53,043 bases of DNA from Lobulomyces angularis. Its lineage: Eukaryota > Chytridiomycota > Chytridiomycetes > Lobulomycetales > Lobulomycetaceae. A program made the position numbers and the translations under genes. The stretch covers positions 1 through 53,043 of the forward strand of contig JADHYX010000107.1 of assembly GCA_027604685.1 (NCBI GenBank), written 5' to 3'. Shown here piece after piece: positions 1 to 12,800 of the stretch; within the stretch, counting starts at the first letter, position 1; the number at the start of each line of letters is the position of its first letter. The notes beneath the pieces are model-generated. The model was given only the letters and a program-made list of their open reading frames with translations. It was not told the origin of the DNA and ran no database searches.

Positions 1-85
1 AAAAAAATTTTGAAAAAAAAATTAAAAAAAAAAAGTTAAAAAGAAAAAAAAAAAAAAAGGTTTAAGGATCAGTATAATAATAATT

Positions 86-1367
86 ATGGAGGAACTTACA
101 ATTTGTAAGTGGGAAAACTGTAAAGAAACTTTTGATACCGAAACTGCTTGCTTTTCTCATATTACCCAGGTACACGCTAAAGAAGGTACTAAAATCAAAA
201 CTTTTTTATCCTTATTTTTTTTCTTTCTAAAATAGGTAGACAAATTTGTAAATGGATTAGGTTAGAAGGAAGGCCAGGCTGTGGTTGTTCCTCTAGACAT
301 CGTGGGTATTAAAAAAAAATTGAGGGAGTACATTTTTTATTTTTATTTTTTTTAAATTAACATTAGTTATTTTCTTGATCATGTTGTATCTCATTTTTCA
401 AGCAAATTAAAGCCCATAAAATGTTCTGTAAGAATACAAAACCTGTTTTTATTCATTTATTTGAAATCAAATATTTTAATTTTTTTTTTAACATCATAAT
501 ATATGTCCTTTTTCATAGTATTGTTCTCAGGGGTTTAGAAATTCACACTTAAGAAGAAAGCATGAACACGAACATACCTCGGATACCAATATACCATCAG
601 CATCAGTACCACAGCATTCGCAGCAGCAACAACAACAACCTCAGATACAACAAAAAAAAAAATTAAAAAAAGTTCAAAGCTCTCCAAAAGTTTTGCACTC
701 TAAAAAGAGTGCAACTGAATTAGAAACAAGCAGAAGTCAAAGTGTTAGTGAAAGTGACAGACCCGTTCCCAGTTTAGACGACTCACTACAGTTTAACTTA
801 ATACCAAATAGTAAATTACCTCAACATCAACTGCAACCTTCCTCTGGAGAAAATTTTGTGTATAGATCAGTTTTTTTTAATCAAGTTAATAGATTGAAAA
901 AAACTAAAAGTGACTCCAGCTTGCAGAGTAACACTAGCGCAGGCTCTAGTGTTAGTGCGTCCAGTAGTACTAATACCATGGAAGAAAAGCAAAAAAAGTT
1001 ATTTTTTTTTGACTCAAAAAAAAATTTTAATATTATACCTGAAATAACCAAAAAATATACCTACAAATCAGTTTTTGTAAAGAAAAATCAACAACAACAA
1101 CAACAGCAACAAATTGAACAGCAAAAGAAAGTTAATGAAACTAATGTAGCTAATAGTTTAGCTGATTTTAATAGAGCTTACTCTGGGAACTTTAGTTCTA
1201 CCAGCACTATTTTTAACAACGATTTTAATAGGAAGTTAAATTTCGAAAGCAATTCTAATGTTGGTTTAAACAAGAATGGCAGTTTTAGTATGGATAAAAG
1301 TTTTGAGCAGGATGATGACTACGATAGCCCTGATATTCAAAGTTTTTTTGTTGAAAAAAACAAATAA
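86..1367 (+). CDS. PacC/Rim101-like C2H2 zinc-finger transcription factor
   Basis: Four exons, 86-185, 236-305, 403-427 (25-nt microexon) and 531-1367, total 1032 nt and give about 343 aa; phases agree at every join. The ATG at 86 opens a first finger of form C-x4-C-x12-H-x4-H with CKWENC. A second cysteine unit starts QICKW, then KLKPIKCS leads into HLRRKHEHEH. This order (C-x-W finger, second CxW unit, then LKPxKC finger) resembles the PacC/Rim101 three-finger block, although the second finger is irregular and lacks clear spacing. The rest is low-complexity: a Q run near 600-640, CAA/CAG repeats at 1089-1115, and many S and N residues. A pH-response regulator would be the family role, but that is inference. 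The microexon is supported only by phase and splice sites. Confidence 0.6.
1089..1115 (+). repeat. CAA/CAG microsatellite coding for polyglutamine
   Basis: A run of CAA and CAG triplets inside the last exon of the zinc-finger gene encodes about nine glutamines. A shorter CAG/CAA run lies at about 613-640. Such tracts vary in length between strains. Confidence 0.8.
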
Positions 1368-1667
1368 AAATATGAAATTTAGACCAGCATTGAATTGAAT
1401 TTTTTTTCTAAAAGTTTGATCTTTTAATTTTTTTTAAGCTAATTTTACTTTTTTTTTTTATAACTATTTTTTTTTTGGATAAAAAAAAAAAAACCTTTTT
1501 TATTTATTCTTTGAAATATTATTTTTACCGGTAATCAAAAATATTAATTATTTATCAAATAAATATATAAATAATAAATATCCTTTCAAAAAGTCGTACA
1601 GACTTCCAGTGTTTAATATTTTTGTTTTTAATAATAAAACCTTACATTAAACTTAGTTTAAGTTTTA
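1368..1667. other. Convergent 3' spacer, no gene seen
   Basis: AT-rich spacer between the zinc-finger gene (+) and PRP4 (-), which run toward each other. It contains A and T homopolymers and several AATAAA-like hexamers (for example near 1558-1576 and 1631) that could serve as poly(A) signals. No ORF or structured RNA was recognised. Confidence 0.6.
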
Positions 1668-3850
1668 TTAAAAGTCCTCTGGGCAATATAATTTGAAATT
1701 CCTGTCGTATCCAGCAGTACATATGTAATTACAATCAGAAGAAACATCGCAGCACATTAGTTTACTACAAAATATATATTTATAAGATATATATTTTTTA
1801 AAACCTGTCCATTCCACTGAGGACTTTAATAGATTTAAAATCTCCTTCCGTCCAAACTTTACAAGTGTTATCATAACTGCTACTGACTAAGTAACTACCG
1901 TTTAACAGTTGCTTTTTTAAGACATTTTCTTCCTTTTCCGCTTCAGTTTCCATTGCATCGTAACTTACGTCATCATTAAAGTTAAAGGCCTCCTCAATCC
2001 TCTCTTTTTTTTTTAAAAAACCCTTTCCCGCTTTAAAATATTTAACCTGGCTTACTAGATTAGTGTGTGCTGGTATCGTTGAAATGCATCCACTTCCTTT
2101 TCCCCTTAAATCCCATATTCGAATGCTAAAAATATTATAAAAGTTGCAATACAATTCTTTTTTGGTTTTAAACAAATTTACGTGTGATCTTCGGACCCTG
2201 TTGCCAGCTGATAACCATTTGGAGACCAATCGAGGCTTAAAATTGATTTGACATGACCCTGCAACACCATTATGGATCTACCAGTTCTTAAATCCCAAAC
2301 TCTCCCTATTGAATCCTTTCCACTATTAAAAATTTTATGAATGTAAAATTCATATATTAATTGTCCCAGATTTACCCAGTAGCAATCAAACTTCCATCAC
2401 ATTGAAATCCAATCCCAAAAACTTCTCTAGAATGACCTTCCTGAAGTAATAATTCATGCTGAGTTTCTACATCCCACAGTCTCCATGTTAAGTCGAAACT
2501 GGAGCTAGCCAGGTATTTTCCAGAAGGATGAAAACACACTCTGCTAACTCTTTGCTCATGGCCCTCAAATTCGCAAATGGGAAACTCATTGTTAAATGCC
2601 CAGCCATGAATTTTTCCATCGGTACCACTGCTTACTAAGTTTAGTTCAGATCTCTTCTGTGATATTGTTGAAAGAGGATGAAAATCTATTCCGGATACTC
2701 TATCTTTGTGCCCTTTTAGTGTAAAAAGCAATTCGCTCTCAGGTACACTATAATCCATAGAATTATTTTTTTAGAATTAATTTCTTTTATGAAAAATATA
2801 AGAAAATTACCTCCAGAGTTTCACTGGTCCTGACCAGCTACCTGTTGCCAAAATTTTAGAGTTCGGTGCAAATGTACAGTATGAAAGTGGCCTATCATCG
2901 CCAAATTGCGAACTAAATGTTGCTAAAGACTTTAAACATTAATATAAAATTATTGTATATTTAGATCGTATAAATATAATTGCATCAAATTAAAACGTTT
3001 CTTCCATTTTTTGAATGCAATTGAATTTATACGATATAAATAAAATGATTTTTTTAATTTACTTTTAAGTGTGTATATAATTCATGTCTTATTTTCTTTC
3101 GTTCTGGTATCATTAGTTCTAACTCAGCACTTTGTAATTCCAATCTTTCTTTTGCCCTTGGTAAGGAATAAGCTGTTAAAAAGCGTCTGCATTCTAACAA
3201 TTCTGGATCTCCCGGATATCTAAAAAAAAAAAAAAAAAATTAATGTAAATAAGATATCATGACAAAAACAGTAATATCAAAATTACAAAAATTCTTGTTC
3301 TTCTTCAAAATCTTCAACTTCCTGCTTATCAACTTCTTCAAATTCATTTACGATGGTATGAAAATCGTTAAAATCCCATTTATTTTGAAAATCTTCAAAC
3401 ACACTTCTTAGCCTATCTCTTCGCTCTCCATTATCCTCACCAAAAAGAAATTGTGGTTCACCTTAAAAAGGTACATTTCAATTGAAATTGCAAAAATAAG
3501 AAATTGTTAAAATGAAATAAATATTGAAAAATACCTAAGCTTTGGAGTTTAGATCTAACTTTTTTGTCATCGGTTGGCAAATTAAATTTGCTTTTTTTCT
3601 TTTTTTGCTCAAAAGACTCTAATAAATCTAACTGCGCTTGATCAACTGGTATCGAATCAGTAGTAAGATGGTTGGAGTTCGAAGATAGATCTTCCAAAAT
3701 TAAACCTTTTTTAATAATCTTTTTCACTAAAAAACTTTTTTCATTTATTAATTTTTTTTGTTTATCTTCTTCCTCTAAACTTCCAAAATGAATTCTAGGT
3801 TTATTAAAATTTAAACTTGTTAAAAAATTTTCATCCTCTGAATCTGACAT
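1668..3850 (-). CDS. PRP4: U4/U6 snRNP splicing factor Prp4 (SFM + WD40 repeats)
   Basis: Component of the U4/U6-U5 tri-snRNP that acts in pre-mRNA splicing in the nucleus. The ATG at 3850 starts an acidic N-terminus (MSDSEDEN). The SFM region follows with [18 protein letters not shown] and [13 protein letters not shown], the hallmark that separates Prp4 from other WD proteins. A helical linker ends in [14 protein letters not shown]. Then come WD40 blades: [58 protein letters not shown] and a final GYDRNFKLY. About seven introns split it; the protein is near 590 aa, close to the family norm. An acidic insert (about 1925-2030) enlarges one blade loop. It lies downstream of RAD52 on the same strand with a 277-bp gap. 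Confidence 0.93.
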
Positions 3851-4127
3851 AATATATTTTTGAGCAGTTTTTTTTTTTTGGGATGGTTCAAAAAAAAGTT
3901 AATTTTTTTTTTATTTTGTAGTTTACAAAAATTTCCAACGAAAGTCCATTTGCAGATGCCCTATAATTAACTAATTGAAACCTAATTGAATTCCAAAATT
4001 TCTTCAGTTAATGCAATCAATTTTATCAACTAATTTAGAATTTTTAACTGATTCCTGTTATTTTTATATTTAACACAATACTAAGCCTACTTTAAAAAAA
4101 AGAAAGGATAGACTTAAAAATTTTGAA
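3851..4127. promoter_or_regulatory. Spacer holding the PRP4 promoter and RAD52 3' end
   Basis: RAD52 and PRP4 are both on the minus strand, so this 277-bp gap must contain the RAD52 terminator region and the PRP4 promoter. It is AT-rich with a T run at 3867-3876. No specific factor site was recognised. Confidence 0.45.
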
Positions 4128-6630
4128 TCATGTGTTATTTCCACCCAAAGGAAGGTTGTTTTTTAAATTTAAAGGTGAAGAAAAGGCCTTTTTTAATATA
4201 TTATTCACTCCACCAATCCTACTAGTCTGTTGAACATCTGAAATATTCAGTTCCTTATAAGAATGCTTTAATTGAGGGGAATTTAAGTTTTGATTATAGA
4301 ATTGGTTGCCCCTAAATTTTTGTAACTACTTAATACAAAATTTCATTGTATCAGATAAAATCACTTACCGAATGGTATCATTGTTTGATTGATAATTTTC
4401 TTGCCTTTGTTGAGGAACTGAAACATTTTTGAAATTATTATGTACATTTAATCCTATATTTTTGTTCTGAATATCAGTTTGATTGTATTTCTGATTTGAT
4501 TCTTGGTTTGCTGCATTGTTCACTGAGTTACTCTGCATTTCGCTCATAATTCTTTGGTCAGAAGCATTACTTAACTGCTGTTCACTTGGCTTAATTATCA
4601 TGCTTTCTTTTTTCTGTGCAGATGAATTATTAATTTTCACAAAATTCTCATGCTCTGTAACTACGGGATTTAAAGCTTTTATATGAGAAATAATATCTGC
4701 TTATTTAAAATTACCTGAATTAAACTTGGTAGTATCTAAATTATGCGCTGGTACGTGTTTATGTGGGTTCTGATTTTGAATCTGATTCTGCAAATTGTTG
4801 TCGTGTCCCATAGAATAATTTTGATTCTCTTGGTGTTTGATGCTTTGCATTTGTTTTACCTGTTGTTTTCCTTGTTGAAAATAGTAGGGGGTATTTTCTT
4901 TTTGGATTTTCCACTGGGGATGGCCCTGATCCTCAATACAGGAACCTAAATATAAAATAATCCTAGTGAATACAACAAATCAATATATTTAAATTTTTGC
5001 CTAGTCGCGAAGACTTTTCTCCATTCTTAACTCCAATTTCTTGAATAAAATTTTTTTGTCTTGCTTTTGTAAATAAAACATTACCTGCATGATTATCTTT
5101 TAAGAAAAAATCTCATTAGATTAAAAACAAAATAAATCAAGTTAATATTACCCAAAACTTCACGTTTTACCTTATCAAAAATATTCTGCAAGAAAATTTT
5201 TTTAAACGATACGATGAATTTTACAACGAACCAGTTGGTTTTTTTCACAAAATTCATTCCGCATTGCATCTTTAGTATTAATATTATCCGAAGATTTATC
5301 TAACTCAACATTTTCAAACCTTGTGGCATCGTTGGGCTTAAAAATGTGACTCATTTTATCCACAGAATTGTCAGAATTATTGGTTCCTTGACTTTTTTGT
5401 TGTAATTCTCGAAATTCTGGAGATCTATACAATTTGTTGTACTCAAATGGTATCTTTTAAAATAATTATTACAAAATATTTGAAGTTGAAATATACAGAG
5501 TCATTCTTTACTGTTTTAATTCGTTTCAAATACTCTTTATCATATAAGCATGCTCCCATTACTAAGTAAAATTCTTTTAATTTATGATTACATTGGACTT
5601 CAAACCTAAGCCAAAATTTTTCAATGTTCGCTTCATAGCATCAGTAACTGCTTCTACAAAACAATTATAGATGGTAAAAATAATTAATTTACCCTTTTTA
5701 CACTTCATGTTTAAATTTAAACTAGATTAATAAAATCCAAAAAAAAATAAGTTATTACTTTCTCAAATGCAGCGGCTTTTGTTTTGGCATTTTCTATATT
5801 TCCATATCCAACATCCTTTATGACTGCGATAAATTAAATTGTACATTTTGAATACCTCTCTAAAACTACCATCCTTTAAAGTAATTCTTACTAAAGCAGA
5901 GAGCCCCAGTGAGACCCTTCTAATAAATAAAAACATAATTAAAAATATTTTACTTCTCGTGAATAATATCGCAGAAATCTACTTGAAAATTTAAGATTTG
6001 ACTAGACCAGCCTAAAAGTAAAATTGTAATGAAAGTTTGCTTTTTTAATCACCGTACCATTAAAACCAAAAACTGAAAGTGCTGTTTAAAAAGTATATTT
6101 AATTGAAGACATTAAATACCTTCATTAGCTAAGTGTGTGGATTTCCATCCTGTTTAATAAATTGTTTAGATTTTGAACAAAAGAAAAAAAATAATTATGA
6201 AAAATTATCATTAAAAAGTGGTAAAGATCTTTCAACAATCAAAAAAAGTACATTAAAAAAAAATATGCAAATTTCTTCAGAAAAATCTGGCCAAATTTCT
6301 TTAATTTTACCTTCTAAATAGGATACCTTTGTTCCCCCGGGCCCAGATCTAGTTGAAATATATTCTTTTCACTTTATTTTATAATTATATACTATTCTTT
6401 ATACCTGGTCCTAGAGATCTAAAATTTTTTACAATTTTTTTAAAATATCAGCAGTTTAGTGAAATTTTTACCTCTTTAAAGTACCAGCTATTTGTTTATA
6501 TTCTTCTTCAGAAAAAGATAGTTTTCCAAACTTAGGAAAAGAAAGGTTTTTTTTTTTAGAAATTCTAGGATAGAAACCTTACATGTGGGTCAGTAATGTT
6601 TGGTCTGTCATAAAAGTTACCATTATTCAT
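4128..6630 (-). CDS. RAD52: DNA repair protein Rad52
   Basis: Mediates Rad51 loading and single-strand annealing in homologous recombination. The gene has many small introns. From the ATG at 6630 the conserved core reads in order: FGKLSFSEEEYKQIAGTLKR, SLGP, EYISTRSGPGGTKVSYLEG, WKSTHLANE, VFGFNGWSS, VDFCD, RRVSLGLSALVRITLKDG, KDVGYGNIENAKTKAAAFEKA, VTDAMKRTLKNFG and MGACLYDKEYLKRI. This is the Rad52 N-terminal annealing domain, including the KR pair of the DNA-binding groove. The C-terminal half is low-complexity, rich in N, Q and S (MRSP-type segment near 5400, Q/N tract 4380-4945), and ends LPLGGNNT before a TGA at 4128-4130. A family Rad51-binding motif was not recognised in the tail. Alternative splice joins are possible in the 4700-5200 stretch. 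Confidence 0.93.
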
Positions 6631-6826
6631 GACTTTATATATGTTTAAAAAAAACAATTCTTTTATGGGTTTAAAGTGTTAAGTAATCGTAGTTTGCAAT
6701 AATTTAAAGTAAAAAATTTGTTATATAATTCTCACAAATTTAACTCAACAACAAATTAATTGATAAACTATTTACTATATTTCTAATTATTTTAGTTATA
6801 ATTTAATAAATTTTAACAGTAAATTA
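6631..6826. promoter_or_regulatory. RAD52 upstream spacer
   Basis: A 196-bp AT-rich gap between the CFAP47 stop (6827) and the RAD52 start (6630), both on the minus strand. It must hold the RAD52 promoter. No motif could be assigned. Confidence 0.4.
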
Positions 6827-9800
6827 TTATAAAGACTTCAATAATGCCACTGAAGGATTCAAAGAATTGTTCTTGATGAAGTTGGTTTTTTTACCTTGCA
6901 AATTTGTAATAGACTGGCCTCCCATATCTGAAAATGAACTAAAAGATGGATCCCGTGACACTTTTGATTGATTCTTATTTAAATTTAATAATGAAACTTT
7001 CTTTTGAACATGAGGCACCCCTCGTACATTAAAAGACCAGAAGGAATCATCCGTCTACAATGAAAACAATAAGATATTTTATTATAATATTTACCTCAAT
7101 TATTAATATTCCCACATTCGTTTTTCCGTAAGCTGAGGGTTTATAATCAATGAGAAACTTATTATCTGCATTATCTTCACCAGGAGTTGAGGGCAACAAA
7201 ATTCCTTTTTTAGGAACTACAGCAAATTCACCTGATGTTTCTGGAGTGAAAAACGCAACAAATTGTTTTGGACGGTCTGAGAAGTTGTTAATGGAAAAAG
7301 ATACTGTTGATCGTTTTCCAATATTTCCTTTAAAAAGTTGTTAATTTATGATAAAAACTTAATTACTGGTTACCTTCAATTATTATTGTATCGTCTATTG
7401 TTGATGGTAGCCCAACTAATTTGATAGGGAATTTCCATCTGCCACCTTATTTTCAGGAAATAATGAAATCAGTTGAATTAAAAACAAATTTGTAAAATAC
7501 CGTTGATTAAGTTGGTTATCAGTAAATGATATGAGACTTCTGAAATTCTTTTTGGGGAAAAAATGGCTTTAAATTTTAGCTGAAGGGAATTATCTTCAAT
7601 TTCTGTTGAGCTTAGCAATATGAAAGACAAATTGGTACTTTTTTTTTGATCTGTTGTTGCAGAATTACTTGCAGGATTGCAAATTGAAAAAGAAACGAAC
7701 TTTTTCCAATCCATTTTCTGGTATTTCAATGATGTGTTGCTTTTTAAACCTTCACAGAATCCTTGTAAAGTAATATCAAACTCTGAAGATGAGTTTTCCC
7801 CTACTTTAGCTTCTAATACTTGAACGAATGGTGAGAGAGGTTTTTCAGACACACCCTGCAATCAAACAACAAAATTAAAAATAGTGATTAGAGTCTTACT
7901 TTTATCGGGAAAATCCATTTTAAGTGCTGATTCATTTCCACAACAATTTTTGTTTCAGCTTTATTCATTGCAACTGGCTTGAAAGTAAAAGGGATTTCCA
8001 TTGTATCTAATGCCCCAACGTGTATTTTTAAAGACTTTTTGTTTAACAAGGTAAAGGTTTTATTCTTTGCAAGCTGAAGAATATTTTTTGCATCAAACTT
8101 GCTTTTTTCATTGATTTCTTCAAGATCATCAATGAAATTTACTGAAACGGATATGGGGTCAGCTAGTGGATTGTAAAAGTTTAATACAGAGAAAATAGTG
8201 TCTCCAATGGTGCCATATACTGTTTTTACATCCATTACTTCTGGTAGCAGACCAGATCCTTTGAGAAGGTACGTAATATTTCCAGTTTTACTGTTTAAAA
8301 ACTAGGTGGAAATAATGCTTAATTGAAGATTGATGTTTTATTCATACCTGTATATTAGTTGTTCTTGACTCCGTGACGCTACTTGGCCAAAATACTAGCT
8401 TTATGTTTATAGTAGCTAGTGGGTCAATGGAAACTACATCAACACTAGCGTGACGATATTTGTATTCCGAATTCTCTTCACTGTCAAAGTCTTCGCTTAC
8501 AAAAACTCTAAAGTCTCTACTATTAGAATTGTTGACATCATATACTATGACTTCATTTAAAGGATTATCCAAAGTAATAATTTGAAACTTTTAATGCCAA
8601 GAACTAAGGTTATTTTTTTGCTTTATTAATAAAACTTACACAGCATTTTCCAAGTGGACAGTTCATTTCCGGTAATATAAACGGAAGACAGTCCGTTGCT
8701 TCAAGTGCTAGCTCATACCAAAACTCCCCAATTTCTTCATTTAAAAATTTCACAAAACCAGTAGACTTTTGTGGAACCACTATTATTTGTTTTTTTAACC
8801 AAAAACAAAATTTTGCTACTTACTGGGAACATATGATAAATTGTATAACTTTTCTTCGTCATACTCTAATTTGACAAAAGAGTCCCCTTTTAAATTTTTC
8901 CCGCTGAGCTCCACCTGGTACTCAATTTTTGTAAGTAAAGGATTAGTCAGTTTTAGCTGAAAGTCTATCGACTTTCGAACTTGCACAGTTAATGAAATTA
9001 CATCTTCACGAGGAGGGGGTTTAACAATTAACTGATTATGTGTTAAAATCCAAGTTTAGTGTTCAATTATGAATAGGTTTTGATTTTTACCTGAAGATTA
9101 TACCATGAATAGGTAGAATCTATTTTATTAACAAAGTAGATGTGTTTTGCATACTTTCCAGAGATTAATGGGTTAATTTTCGTTTCGTAAATAATCGTCT
9201 CTAAATTTCAAAAATGTTAATAATTTATTTTGATTTATTTCCATTACCATTTGCAGGGACCTTGAGCATGGAAAGTCCCTGAGCATTTGGGAGATTTGTT
9301 ACAACTTCAAATTCAGCCTCAGAGTCACCATAATTTTTAACAAGAAATTTCTGAACAACCTACAAATCATTAAAAAATTCATGAACAACCTTTTTTATAC
9401 TTTATCTCTGGCGGAGCAGTTGATATCAAAAGTATTTTCTGGTAGAGGATCTTGACCATGACCTTTCAAGTAATAGACATGTTTTTGCGTAGTGAGAAGG
9501 TTAAATAACGTCAACACTGATTTAACTTCACTTGCTTTTGTAGGAAAAAAGCTGACAGGATACACTGCATTGGTAAAAGGTGGAATTGTTAAAACTGATG
9601 GACCAGAAAATCCGCTGTTATTAACTCCTTGAAAGGAAGCCTGTAAAAAAACTGAGATTAAATTTTTATCAAAACAGTTTACACGAATTGTCCATTCTTC
9701 TTTTGTTTGATTTGAAAATGGAACCTCTTGTATTAAAAGTTGTCTCGCAGGGGTATGAAATTCAATTTCGCACGTTGATCCTTGGGCAATTGCAGTGGCG

Positions 9801-12800
9801 TTTATGTTGTAAACCCTCACATCACAACAGTCCAAGCAGTTGAGAACCATTTTACAAAAATATTTTCCTGGAAGCTATATATTGTTTTTTTATTCATTTA
9901 AGTTTTTTGTTTAAAATAGACATACTTTAGGTGAGAAAGTAAGCATAACTTCTACTTCGTTTCTTTCAAGAAATTGTTTCCCGTTTTTAATTGGTAAAGT
10001 AATTTCAGTTGGACCTCTAAAATATTGGCTGGAATATGTAATGGAATATCTTAGTGCTTTGTTTGGAAGATGATACGCTTCAGATGACTTAAAGCCCTTG
10101 TTTTGATGTAACGCATAGTATATAGCTTTTTCCCTTAGAGAACTAAAGGGAGATATTCTAAAAACCTTTTCTAGAGAATTTTTTGCTCGAGATGCCCAAA
10201 ATAAATTTTCTGTAGGAGCGGGAAGAGAAGCTAAAAATTGCTGAAAAGTCAATTCAAATCATTTTATGTAACATACATTTTCCTTCGATGTGATAAAAAA
10301 ATTCACCAACATCTTTATCAATAAAATGCAATTGGCCTTCATACGTTTCATCCTATTTAACATGATTATAAGTTTAAGTAAACCACACTACATTTTTTTT
10401 TTACCAGAAATGGAATGAATGAAAGATGAAGTTTTCTAGATTCACCAACTTCCAAATCAATTTGATTCTTGGAAATAAAAAAGGAATCAGGGTTTTGTTT
10501 TCCAGGAAATTCTGGTTCAGATAACAAAATTTTTTTCTAGTAAATGAAACAATTAATAATGATTTAGACATTTTATAATTGTACCTTTTCTGAAAGTATA
10601 ATATCGAAACTTCCCTTAACACCTAATGGGTTGGTGATTTCAAATTCTTGCATGAGTGGAGGAATATGGTACATAGGTGCCTTAAGATGGATAATGTTTT
10701 TTTTGACTTTTGACGTACATACTGAACCACATAGTCGGAAAATAATAACTGACGATGAATTTAACCCAAATTTTATTGACTTCAGCGTCATAGTACCCTC
10801 CACTTTCTTAATAAATCGGCTAGTAAACTCTATCCTTAGACTGTCACTAGTATGTGGTTCTAACGTAACTTCTTTAGCATCAATGACATTACCAACTTTA
10901 AACTTGAATGCATTGTTGTCTATGTCAACGTTGTAAACCATAGCATTGAATCCAGTGTTTGAAATCTCCACTCGTTTTGTAACTTTCTCATGAAGTTCAC
11001 CATCAAATTCCATTTTGCTTTGCACCAAAAATTGAGGAAGTGTTTGATATAAGAGTACAATCAACAAATAGACTTCTAATGCTGCCTCTTTTGGGCTTTC
11101 TGCGAGAAGTTTCATGGGAAATTTTTTAATTCCTATGCAACCAGGAAATAAATCAATCAATACACTATGGATAATAATTAAATTTTCTAATTTTTTTTCA
11201 TGGTCTAATTGTTCGTCAGCTCTTTCATTGATATGAAAGGTAGAAAAATGAGTTGTTGTCATTTTTGGAAAATGAGAAGTTAGTAACAACATCAGGACAG
11301 ATCCATCACAAAAATCGGTAGAGAAGTTAACAATTCTTCTTAATATCTTTGTTTTCTTAAACAAATGGTAGCTGACCCACTTTAGCAGTATCGCATCGGA
11401 GGTAGAATACTGTTTAAAATTAGAAATACTGAATTTAACTATTTATTATTTACCATACTATTGCATTTGTTTGAAGTTGACCAACTTAGAAGTGATTCAC
11501 TTTTTTCCACCCCTGGGAGTGATTTGAATGATTTTGGAGTAATATTTGTAGTCACAAATATTCTTATTATCTGTAAAATTAAAGTACACCACGCCTCTTT
11601 AGAGAAAACAGAAAAATTACTTTCCGCATTTTTAATATGATTTAAACTTTCGGCAACGTTCTAGAATTGGCGTTATACGAAAAATTTTTTAAAAAATAAG
11701 TACCAAATGCCCATATCGCTGTTTGTTATACAGCTTAAATTCTTCCTCTGACAGTAATAATTCAGGTTTAATATTGCTCATCATTCCACCAATAGTTTCC
11801 AGTTGAGTCAAGAGCTCATGGTACTGCCTATATAGGTATTTTACTCTGTCTTCAATAGGTGCAGCTATTGCCGATATGGAGACTAAACCATTTAGTTTTT
11901 TGCCAGAAAGGTTGACGATTAAATCGAAAATAACTAAAATTTGTTAAAACTGAAAAGAATTAATATGGCTGAAACCTTTCCCGTTAGTCAAAATTAACTG
12001 GTTTGGAAAATTTCCAGAATCCTTTAAAAAATAGGAATTTTAAGAAAGAAAGAAAACACTGAGAATTACTATTTCCAGATTTAAATGATCTTCTAGCCAT
12101 TTAATAAGAGTGGTACCTAAACGAAGATATTAGAGCTGAAAAACACAAAAAAATAAAAGTTTTACCTGTTTTGATGTAAAATGACTCAATCTGTGGGATA
12201 TTAGCTTCAGCATCCAAAATTATCCCAGCAGGGCTTTTAAACGGTTGTTTTGAAAGAAGTTTTACACTAAAAATATTTTAGTAACTATTTTTTTCAATGG
12301 AAATAATTAACCGATTAATGTCAACCGCCTGTAAGTAAGTCTGCTCTGTTATCAAATATGAAATGTTTTCTTTTGATGTATCTAACTTAAGTTCTTGATT
12401 ATTTAACCATAAAAATGTTTGCAGGGATAAAAATGAAGAGTCGGCGGTACCTACAAGGGAGTTGAATTTTTTTTATCATTAACAATCTGATAAGTTACCA
12501 TGAACGGGAAGGTATAGATGATGCTGGTTTTGATCTGAAAATTCAATCTTGATGGTAAAGCTTACAGGAAGTGGTTTTGTACTGGTAAATTTCATAGCTA
12601 CTGTCAACCTATTTGTAATTTAGAAGGCATCATAGTTCAACATAACATACTTTTCCCCATCTGATTTTAATAAGTTTCCTTCAGGAAACAAAACCTCAAT
12701 ATTTCCGTATCGTTCAATACTCTCAACTGCAATTTTATAATCAATTTCAGCTCGTTCACATCCTGATTAAGTAGAACATAAAAAAGTAATTAATATGTAT

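Noticed and set aside
1..60. Poly-A rich window start as a retroposon tail
   Set aside because: Similar A runs occur in most spacers here; no target-site duplication or element body is attached.
6350..6425. Short repeat of AGATCT-GGACC/GGGCCC in RAD52 thought to be a duplicated exon
   Set aside because: Both parts are real consecutive exons: SLGP and EYISTRSGPGG read in frame across a small intron, as in Rad52 generally.
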